DNA from: Anaerolineales bacterium
GTDB lineage: Bacteria > Chloroflexota > Anaerolineae > Anaerolineales > DRMV01
Assembly (NCBI GenBank): GCA_015484985.1
Contig: WFUL01000151.1
Location: 1-5,675, forward strand
Length of the DNA stretch: 5,675 nucleotides
Direction of reading: 5' to 3'
A model generated the notes under the pieces. The model worked only from the letters and a program-made list of their open reading frames with translations. It did not search any database and was not told the origin of the DNA. Of the stretch, positions 1 to 4,723 are shown one piece after another (the first letter of the stretch is position 1; each line of letters opens with the position of its first letter). Both the position numbers and the translations under genes were made by a program.

Positions 1-1
1 G

Positions 2-1417
2 GATACACCCCGCCCCTTTTACCTGACCATCTATTTTGGGGTATCAAAACAAGACGGGGAAACCACCATCGATTTGCCCCAGATAAGCCCTGAAAACAGC
101 CCCAACATCCTTGTGATACCGCTTCCCCAAAGGGCGAAGTGGATATCTCAGATGGGTGACCCGCTGGTGGGCTTGATGGCTGAATACTGGGTTGAGGATT
201 CCACGCAAAGGGTGTTGAATTTCTTCCGCCAAGAATGGCCCAAACAGGGGTTTACCCTGGTGAATGAAGAGCAGGGGGAGTATTACGACTCGGATATGTG
301 GACGTTCACCTACCGGGATGGGGACAACCGACCTGTGGAGGTACAGGTGCTTCACACTCCGGGGGACCCGACGATCAGAGTAACCATCAAGGCCTCCGGC
401 GGCGTGTTCTCCTTCACCCCCACGGTGGACAGCCGCTCGCCCGAGGGCTTCAGCGCTGCATTCTGCCGGGTGCTGGGCGGCCAGCCCCAGACGGACGGCA
501 CCTGTCTGTGGCCCGATGGCGCCTCGTGTTCTCTGGCCGACCTGTGGCAATCTGGCGCCTGTGACTCAGTGGACGAACGCGCGTGGGTCTTACTGGAAAC
601 GCCCTATCTCTACTGCTTAATTCACGGCGGCACGCCCGAATACACTCAGGAAGGGGACGTCCAAACCCTGTTGTGCCGTTTTGCCGGCAAAGAGGCGTAT
701 TGTGACGCCCTGGATTACATGAAACAGGCCTGTCAGCGGGGTGGCGGCACTGCACAGGCCCTGCCGATTAATCTGCAACGGTACACCGCCCAGGTGGAAG
801 GCCAGGTCGCGGCCGGTGATGTGGTGCGCTACACCGTGCCCAATCCCGAATACCCCGAGGTGCCCTGGGTCATGCGCACCAGCGGTGGGGGTGGATACCT
901 GCCGTTGTGGTTCGAGGTTCTGGTGCTCTGGCTGGAAAGCCCCGTGGACGATGTGCGGGTCGACATCTATCGTAAAGACAACCGCCTGGCCGGTCAGGTA
1001 TGGGCCAACGCCGGACCTGGGGCCATGTATGTCTTCCGAGAAGGCGAAACGCCTCTCATTGAGGTCCTGGGAGGCGCACAGGATGCGGCTTTCACGTTAC
1101 ATGTCGGCTGGGCCGGAGGGTTGGGCGAATCCAATGGGGTCAACACGGTGAATGACCGCCTGGACGCCCAGGGGTTGCGCTTCTATACCCAATACACCAC
1201 TTCGGGCCGCCTGGATGTCCGTGTGGAAGGCGATGTGGTCCTGGGTGTCTATCAAATCAGCCCCACCACCGGGGATTGGGTCCTTTTACACCCCGATGAA
1301 GGACGCCAGGACTTTTCCCTGAAGGCGGACCCAGGCACTCAGGTCCTCCTGGTTGTTCAGGGCAAACCCCACGCGTCTTTCACGCTGACCATCCAGACTT
1401 ACCTGCCGGAACCCTGA
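2..1417 (+). CDS. Probable exported Cys-rich protein with C-terminal beta-sandwich-like region (5' partial)
   Basis: The frame is open from base 2 to TGA 1415-1417 and gives 471 visible residues. A TTG at 74 is in frame, but it has no Shine-Dalgarno and the reading runs on upstream of it, so the gene begins outside the window. Residues ~36-131 resemble a small alpha/beta module often seen in secreted Chloroflexota proteins: a proline-rich lead-in, a helix around FFRQEWPKQGF, then strands. Residues ~155-244 hold eight cysteines (155, 168, 176, 187, 205, 225, 234, 244), an even number that would suit disulfides in an exported protein. Residues ~256-465 look like two beta-rich repeats with the feel of pre-peptidase C-terminal (PPC-like) domains, though I see no decisive motif. 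No catalytic motif is visible, and the signal peptide, if any, is off-window. An intrinsic terminator follows 75 bases after the stop. The family is not recognised; export and the domain types are inferences. Confidence 0.8.
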   Translation, partial: DTPRPFYLTIYFGVSKQDGETTIDLPQISPENSPNILVIPLPQRAKWISQMGDPLVGLMAEYWVEDSTQRVLNFFRQEWPKQGFTLVNEEQGEYYDSDMWTFTYRDGDNRPVEVQVLHTPGDPTIRVTIKASGGVFSFTPTVDSRSPEGFSAAFCRVLGGQPQTDGTCLWPDGASCSLADLWQSGACDSVDERAWVLLETPYLYCLIHGGTPEYTQEGDVQTLLCRFAGKEAYCDALDYMKQACQRGGGTAQALPINLQRYTAQVEGQVAAGDVVRYTVPNPEYPEVPWVMRTSGGGGYLPLWFEVLVLWLESPVDDVRVDIYRKDNRLAGQVWANAGPGAMYVFREGETPLIEVLGGAQDAAFTLHVGWAGGLGESNGVNTVNDRLDAQGLRFYTQYTTSGRLDVRVEGDVVLGVYQISPTTGDWVLLHPDEGRQDFSLKADPGTQVLLVVQGKPHASFTLTIQTYLPEP

Positions 1418-1455
1418 TGGGAGGTCGAGCCGTGACCGTTTCGTCTTCGTCCTCC

Positions 1456-1472
1456 TGACCGGGCACAGGACC
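1456..1472 (+). repeat. Left arm of dispersed inverted repeat, copy 1
   Basis: TGACCGGGCACAGGACC is the near reverse complement of the sequence ending at 1792 (GGTCCCGTGCCCGGTTA), with 15 of 17 positions matching. The same motif occurs twice more at 3139-3155 and 3199-3215. This arm lies between the stop of the upstream gene and its terminator hairpin. The inner flank of this arm does not resemble the other three, so it may be a lone or eroded arm rather than one end of an intact 337-bp element. Confidence 0.6.
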
Positions 1473-1492
1473 GCGAGCGAGGGAGAAAAGGG

Positions 1493-1526
1493 ATGAAGCG
1501 GCGGTTTTTCCGCCGCTTCATTTTTT
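1493..1526 (+). terminator. Rho-independent terminator of the upstream gene
   Basis: There is a perfect 11-bp stem, TGAAGCGGCGG (1494-1504) paired with CCGCCGCTTCA (1510-1520), around a TTTTT loop, plus one more A-T pair (1493/1521). It is followed by six T residues at 1521-1526. The T-run is only on the plus-strand side, so the terminator serves the plus-strand gene ending at 1417. Confidence 0.9.
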
Positions 1527-1632
1527 CCTTTGGCCGGGGCAGGTCGCCATACGTTTTTCGTGTTCTGATACCAACTCTTCTGCGACGTGGGACAATTAGG
1601 ACGAAGATCGGAACAAAGGACAACCCGGTTAT

Positions 1633-1659
1633 GGGATGATATCGCCTGATATCCATCCC
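1633..1659. other. Intergenic hairpin with one bulged base
   Basis: GGGATGATATC (1633-1643) pairs with GATATCCATCCC (1648-1659) across a GCCT loop, giving 11 base pairs and a single bulge. There is no T-run on either side, so it is not an obvious terminator. It lies in the ~200 bases between the plus-strand terminator and the end of the minus-strand operon, a stretch in which I see no credible gene. Confidence 0.5.
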
Positions 1660-1732
1660 CGCTGTTCCACGCCCTTGAATTGTGGAGAGATTTTGCCCAT
1701 TCGCGCAGGCCTCTCCGGGTACTGGACCGCAG

Positions 1733-1765
1733 AAAAAGGCTGACGGCCATCGGCCGACCGCCGTC
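1733..1765 (-). terminator. Possible terminator of the Uma2-DUF4870 operon
   Basis: Read on the minus strand, GACGGC (1765-1760) can pair with GCCGTC (1747-1742). TTTTT follows at 1737-1733 after a four-base gap. The loop contains another self-complementary GC-rich stretch, so several folds compete. The position, 54-86 bases past the DUF4870 stop, fits an operon terminator, but the six-base stem and the gap before the T-run make it weak. The stem overlaps the dispersed repeat. Confidence 0.35.
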
Positions 1766-1801
1766 GGCGAATTTTGGTCCCGTGCCCGGTTAGGACTACC
1801 C
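1751..1801 (-). repeat. Dispersed palindromic repeat, copy 1 (right part)
   Basis: Bases 1751-1792 match 3174-3215 as a direct repeat at 35 of 42 positions, with a fully conserved core GGACCAAAATTCGC on the minus strand. Bases 1777-1801 are also an inverted match, 24 of 25, to 3130-3154. Inside the copy, GCCGAC and GTCGGC form a short hairpin around CGCC. It starts 18 bases past the DUF4870 stop. Mutations in the arms that keep the overall motif suggest an old, multi-copy intergenic repeat family. Confidence 0.75.
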
Positions 1802-1818
1802 GTACAGCTACTATCCCT

Positions 1819-2247
1819 CTATCCCAACATCTTCTCCGCCCAATCCGCAAAGACGACGTAGCGGAAATCCTGGCCCTGGTAGGCCTGAAGGGCACCGATG
1901 AGGCCGTACACAATGGCCACCAGAGGGACGAAGGAGAACAGGCAGGCCAGGGGCATACAGAGCAGGCCAATGAGCACCGCGCTCAGGAGGCCGCTCAGAA
2001 ACCAAATCACCCCGGCCAGCAGGCCGCCGCCGACCCACAGTACCAACTGCATCCAGAAGGACTGCAACGCGTGGAAGGCCACGTACCGGGAGCGGTCCTT
2101 GTACACCGCGAAGATGATGATGGCCGCAACGGGTCCCAGAAAGCCGGAGACCAGGTTGAGCAGCACGCTCAAGTGGGCCAGCATGGCCCAGAGCCGTTCG
2201 TCTTCTGGAGAAAGGGGTTGGGGAGAAGTTGTCGATTGTTCGACCAT
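1819..2247 (-). CDS. DUF4870 (Tic20-like) small integral membrane protein
   Basis: This encodes a 142-residue membrane protein of unknown function. It matches the DUF4870 pattern: an N-terminal tail rich in Ser/Pro/Glu (residues 1-17), a first conserved block LWAMLAHLSVLLNLV (19-33), then GPVAAIIIFAVYKDRS and the hallmark FHALQSFW (58-65). Hydrophobic stretches at about 22-48, 64-82, 83-101 and 102-120 suggest three or four membrane spans. The C-terminus ends in the usual short GxxFRYxxFADW-like segment. The reading frame could extend upstream to 2364, but ATG 2247 is chosen because AGGAGG lies six bases before it and because the upstream extension would overlap the Uma2 gene and carries no family signal. 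It is the second gene of the minus-strand operon, 35 bases after the Uma2 stop. Its role is not known; family members often sit beside unrelated genes. Confidence 0.9.
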   Translation of the reverse strand: MVEQSTTSPQPLSPEDERLWAMLAHLSVLLNLVSGFLGPVAAIIIFAVYKDRSRYVAFHALQSFWMQLVLWVGGGLLAGVIWFLSGLLSAVLIGLLCMPLACLFSFVPLVAIVYGLIGALQAYQGQDFRYVVFADWAEKMLG

Positions 2248-2253
2248 TATCCA

Positions 2254-2259
2254 CCTCCT
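2254..2259 (-). promoter_or_regulatory. Shine-Dalgarno fixing the DUF4870 start
   Basis: CCTCCT on the plus strand reads AGGAGG on the minus strand, six bases upstream of ATG 2247. It is a consensus site and decides this start over longer in-frame alternatives. Confidence 0.9.
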
Positions 2260-2282
2260 GTGCGCGCTGAATTCTGTGGGAT

Positions 2283-2969
2283 TCACCCTTTGTCGAGCCC
2301 TCGCTCCTCCCCCATGGCTTGAAGGGCCTCTTGCACACGCAAATCCGGCCTGGGGAAAAGCCATTCCACTTTGACCCGAAAGCCGGGGAGGACCCGCGAA
2401 GCCACCCAGCCCCGCACCACCCGGTGGGCCGTGTAGCGCGAACCTGGCTCCGGCAGGTGCTGAATCACCGCCTTTTCCTGTATGTCCATCACCCAGTACT
2501 CGGGCACGCCGGCCTGAGCGTAGTCCAGGGGCTTTTCCACCAGGTCCACCGTGCGGGTGGAGGTTCTGGTGCCCTCAATGACCAACCGGGGCACCACAGG
2601 CAGGGGCACCTGGTTCAGCATACCTTTGGCCTCGGGCGGCAGCACGAACACGTCCGGCTCCCGCACCACATCGGGCAGAATTTGCACCGCGACCGGGCCG
2701 GTGAGCACGATGTCTTCCCGTTTGTGGGCCTTGAGGAAGGCTCGTAACAGGGCGTAAAGAAAGCCTGCCACTTCCTGATGCAAGGCGGAGACCGGCGAAG
2801 CCATGAGTACCTCCCCGCGCACGAATTCCACGAACGCGTTTTCCGGGGCCAAGCGCAGGTAGTCCTCCGGGGTCCACCCCTGCAGGCGGAGCAGATAAGC
2901 ACCAGTGTAGGGCCGGTTTTGGCGGTCCAAAAGACGTACGGGAAGTTCGCAGGGTTGCCTCACCGACAT
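2283..2969 (-). CDS. Uma2 family (DUF820) PD-(D/E)XK nuclease-fold protein
   Basis: The product is 228 residues from ATG 2969, typical or slightly long for Uma2 proteins. Family signatures appear in order: WTPEDYLRL (32-40), the FVEFVRGEVLMASPVSALHQEV block (46-67) with its Glu and His, REPDVFVLP (104-111), RLVIEGTRTSTRTVDLVEKP (128-147), and YAQAGVPEYWVMD (150-162). D107, E132 and K146 are the likely restriction-endonuclease-fold metal-site residues. In most members the strand before the S/T-rich turn reads like vEVlSpsT; here it reads IEGTRTSTRT, a divergent turn. ATG 2969 has GAGG eight bases upstream, and GTG 2975 with GGAGG further upstream is a close alternative. A TTG at 3038 is rejected because it overlaps the -10 box. 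DUF4870 follows 35 bases later in the same operon. Uma2 proteins are widespread and multi-copy in Chloroflexota and cyanobacteria; nuclease activity is presumed from the fold and the biological target is unknown. Confidence 0.92.
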   Translation of the reverse strand: MSVRQPCELPVRLLDRQNRPYTGAYLLRLQGWTPEDYLRLAPENAFVEFVRGEVLMASPVSALHQEVAGFLYALLRAFLKAHKREDIVLTGPVAVQILPDVVREPDVFVLPPEAKGMLNQVPLPVVPRLVIEGTRTSTRTVDLVEKPLDYAQAGVPEYWVMDIQEKAVIQHLPEPGSRYTAHRVVRGWVASRVLPGFRVKVEWLFPRPDLRVQEALQAMGEERGLDKG

Positions 2970-3037
2970 CCTCACGACCTCACCTCCCGGAGTCCCTTCC
3001 GGCCTCACCAAGACAAACGTCGCACAGGTTGCTTTCA

Positions 3038-3043
3038 ATTATA
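3038..3043 (-). promoter_or_regulatory. -10 element of the Uma2-DUF4870 operon promoter
   Basis: The minus strand reads a perfect TATAAT at 3043-3038. At 16-18 bases upstream I find only poor -35 matches (TGCGAG at 3066-3061), and there is no extended TG motif. Transcription would begin near 3031, leaving a leader of about 60 bases before ATG 2969. The box supports the short Uma2 start. Confidence 0.6.
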
Positions 3044-3085
3044 TCGAAACACCGTTTGCGCTCGCAGCACATGGCACGAACAGGA

Positions 3086-3374
3086 GACTGTTTCAGTTTA
3101 GTAGGCGGGTGTGGATGTAAGAAACGATGGGGTAGTTCTAACCGGGCACGGGACGAAAACGGCCGACCGCCGACGGCCGACGGTGGTCAGCGAATTTTGG
3201 TCCTGTACCCGGTCAGCCCAATGTCCTCGCCTGGGGTAACAGGCTGGGTGGGCTCACCAGGTATTTCGGCCAACGGTGAAAGCGCAAGGCATCCCTTCAC
3301 GCCGCAGACGGGAGAGATGCATAGGTCCGGTCCTCCCAAGAATCGGATATCGCGCTCACTGAACTGAAACAGTC
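3086..3374. mobile_element. MITE-like segment with 22-bp terminal inverted repeats
   Basis: The segment is bounded by 3086-3107 and 3353-3374, which are inverted copies matching at 19 of 22 positions. The outer 13 bases, GACTGTTTCAGTT, match perfectly. The segment is 289 bp long and encodes no recognisable transposase; a plus-strand reading of 112 codons crossing it (3029-3367) shows no family features. I do not see a target-site duplication in the immediate flanks. It may be a non-autonomous element or the shrunken ends of an insertion sequence. A second repeat is nested at 3130-3215. Confidence 0.5.
3130..3215 (+). repeat. Dispersed palindromic repeat, copy 2, nested in the MITE-like segment
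   Basis: The left arm TAACCGGGCACGGGAC (3139-3154) and the right arm GTCCTGTACCCGGTCA (3200-3215) are imperfect inverted repeats around a GC-rich core. The core contains GACCGCCG and CGGTGGTC, which can pair. Bases 3130-3154 match 1777-1801 inverted (24/25) and 3174-3215 match 1751-1792 directly (35/42). This is the most complete copy in the window, at 86 bp, and it could fold into one long hairpin. Confidence 0.75.
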
Positions 3375-3496
3375 ACCGCACGGACAGGGGTGTTACTCAA
3401 AAGTTGCCGAAGGCCGGAAGAAGGTCAGGCCGCTTTAGAAAGGGCACCCAGCGTTTCGCACAGGCCCGACCAGGCCCTGGACCGCAGGCATAAAGA
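3375..3496. other. Intergenic stretch with no supported gene
   Basis: This lies between the MITE-like segment and the 21-bp hairpin. Short minus-strand readings end at 3425, and the stretch GGTGTTACTCAAAAGTTG (3389-3406) has the look of an insertion-sequence end, but I find no matching partner in the window. It may be an insertion scar. Nothing firm can be assigned. Confidence 0.3.
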
Positions 3497-3541
3497 AGAG
3501 ATCATGTGGCAAGCGGCTTCGCCGTTTGCCACATGATCTCT
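3497..3541. repeat. Long near-perfect hairpin upstream of the dehydrogenase gene
   Basis: A 21-bp stem: AGAGATCATGTGGCAA (3497-3512) pairs exactly with TTGCCACATGATCTCT (3526-3541), continued by a G-T wobble and CGGC/GCCG, closed by a TTC loop. No T-run follows on the plus strand. On the minus strand TCTTTATG follows, too weak to call a terminator. It ends 96 bases before the dehydrogenase ATG. It could be a REP-like unit, an insertion scar, or an mRNA structure if transcription starts upstream. Confidence 0.75.
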
Positions 3542-3585
3542 CGATGGGCACACGTTTTGCAGATGAGCCGTGTCCGTTTTGGGGG

Positions 3586-3591
3586 TAGAAT
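3586..3591 (+). promoter_or_regulatory. Weak candidate -10 for the dehydrogenase operon
   Basis: TAGAAT matches the TATAAT consensus at five of six positions and lies 46 bases before ATG 3638. The best -35-like hexamer, TTGCAG at 3557-3562, is 23 bases away, which is too far for a normal housekeeping promoter. This is a candidate only. Confidence 0.25.
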
Positions 3592-3622
3592 GGGGCAGGA
3601 AGATGGCGATGAGTCCCAACCC

Positions 3623-3630
3623 AAAGGAGG
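3623..3630 (+). promoter_or_regulatory. Shine-Dalgarno fixing the dehydrogenase start
   Basis: AAAGGAGG is seven bases upstream of ATG 3638. This near-consensus site selects 3638 over in-frame starts further upstream, which would translate through the long hairpin. Confidence 0.92.
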
Positions 3631-3637
3631 CGCTCCC

Positions 3638-4681
3638 ATGCCGGAAAAAATGCTGGCCGTCTGGATTGAGGAGCATGGCGGACCTGAGGTTTTACGGTAC
3701 GGCGAACTCCCCATTCCCGAGCCCGGGCGCGGCGAGGTTCTGGTGCGTCTGCGGGCCGCGGCCCTCAACCATCTGGACTTGTGGGTCCGCCGCGGTTGGC
3801 CGGGACTGAAGCTGGCCTACCCCCACATCCTGGGCGCGGATGGCGCGGGCGAAATCGCCGAGGTGGGTCCTGGGGTGGAGGGATGGCACAAGGGCGACCG
3901 GGTGGTCCTCAACCCCAACATCGGATGCGGCGAGTGTGCGTACTGTCTGGCCGGCGAGGACAACCGCTGCGAACGCTGGCAGTTGCTGGGCGAAACCCGA
4001 AGCGGAACGTATGCCCAGTACGTCGTGGTCCCGGCTCGCAACCTCTATCGCCTGCCAGAGCACATGGACTTTCACGCTGCCGCGGCCGCGGTGCTGGTGT
4101 TCCAAACGGCCTGGCACTCCCTGGTCACCCGGGGAGGACTGCGCCCCGGCGAGCACGTGCTGGTCGTGGGCGCCTCGGGCGGAGTGAACACCGCGAGCAT
4201 CCAGATTGCCAAGCTGGCCGGGTGCACGGTGTACGTGGTGGGGTCCAATGAACGCAAACTGGCCCTGGCCAAATCCCTGGGTGCGGATGTACTCATCAAC
4301 CGGCAGGAACATCCCAAGTGGCATCGGGAAGTTTTGCGCCTGACCGGGGGTCGAGGGGTGGACGTCGTGGTGGACAACGTCGGCACCACGTTCCCCATGA
4401 GTTTCAAGGCCGCCCGCAAAGGCGGACGCATCCTCACGGTGGGCAACACCGGCGGGCCGGTCTTTGAAATCGACAACCGTTTCATTTTCGGCAAGCATTT
4501 GAGCATCATCGGCTCCACTATGTCCCCCCAGGCCGACTTCCGCACGGTGATGGACCTGGTTTTTGAGGGCAAACTGAAACCGGTGCTGGACCGCATCTTC
4601 CCTCTGGAGCAGGCCCGAGAAGCCCATGAAGTGCTCGAGGCCGGCGAACAGTTGGGGAAATTGACCCTGGAAATCCCTTGA
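3638..4681 (+). CDS. Medium-chain zinc-binding dehydrogenase with structural but no catalytic zinc site
   Basis: The 347-residue product has the usual length of an MDR-superfamily NAD(P)-dependent oxidoreductase. The N-terminal GroES-like domain spans about 1-150, with ALNHLDLWVRRG (42-53) and PHILGADGAGEIAEVG (62-77). The Rossmann domain follows at about 150-290, with VLVVGASGGV (174-183). The structural-zinc lobe is intact: Cys97, 100, 103 and 111 in the classic C-x2-C-x2-C-x7-C spacing. The catalytic-zinc ligands seem absent: Asn/His44-45 where Cys46 of horse liver ADH would be, GAD (66-68) in place of GHE, and Gln156 near the third ligand position. This matches the known ADH-like subgroup that keeps only structural zinc. 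The segment VVGSNERK (200-207) lacks the acidic residue at the end of the second Rossmann strand that favours NAD, hinting at NADPH use. The substrate cannot be told from sequence; quinone- or enone-reductase-type chemistry is an inference. It is likely the first gene of an operon with the HEXXH protein 42 bases downstream. Confidence 0.95.
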   Translation: MPEKMLAVWIEEHGGPEVLRYGELPIPEPGRGEVLVRLRAAALNHLDLWVRRGWPGLKLAYPHILGADGAGEIAEVGPGVEGWHKGDRVVLNPNIGCGECAYCLAGEDNRCERWQLLGETRSGTYAQYVVVPARNLYRLPEHMDFHAAAAAVLVFQTAWHSLVTRGGLRPGEHVLVVGASGGVNTASIQIAKLAGCTVYVVGSNERKLALAKSLGADVLINRQEHPKWHREVLRLTGGRGVDVVVDNVGTTFPMSFKAARKGGRILTVGNTGGPVFEIDNRFIFGKHLSIIGSTMSPQADFRTVMDLVFEGKLKPVLDRIFPLEQAREAHEVLEAGEQLGKLTLEIP

Positions 4682-4711
4682 GAACCACGAAAGCCCAAAT
4701 CCGAACGTGGC

Positions 4712-4722
4712 GAGGGGTGATC
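4712..4722 (+). promoter_or_regulatory. Shine-Dalgarno supporting the TTG start at 4724
   Basis: GAGGGGTGATC includes seven consecutive bases (GGTGATC) complementary to the usual 16S rRNA 3' end. The purine core ends six bases before TTG 4724. The next in-frame ATG, at 4907, would remove the membrane anchor, so TTG is preferred. Confidence 0.65.
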
Positions 4723-4723
4723 T

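Noticed and set aside
1286..1750. A 154-codon minus-strand reading over the convergent intergenic region
   Set aside because: It overlaps the 3' end of the upstream gene and its terminator hairpin and shows no domain. A transposase remnant was considered, but no catalytic motif is visible.
1774..2322. A 182-codon plus-strand reading antisense to DUF4870
   Set aside because: The product is Gln/His/Gly-rich and low complexity, opposite a convincing membrane protein with a consensus ribosome-binding site.
2970..3038. Extension of the Uma2 protein to TTG 3038
   Set aside because: The codon overlaps the TATAAT box (3043-3038), there is no Shine-Dalgarno, and the extra residues are not part of the family.
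3029..3367. A 112-codon plus-strand reading across the MITE-like segment
   Set aside because: It is made mostly of the repeat arms and palindromic cores, has no ribosome-binding site and shows no family features.
3506..3637. N-terminal extension of the dehydrogenase from an upstream start
   Set aside because: It would translate half of the long hairpin and add 44 residues not found in the family. ATG 3638 has an excellent Shine-Dalgarno and starts exactly where the family starts.
3425..3676. An 83-codon minus-strand reading, possibly the tail of a transposase
   Set aside because: It passes through the long hairpin and the dehydrogenase start region. Only the last ~25 codons have any transposase-like feel, which is too little to support a pseudogene call.
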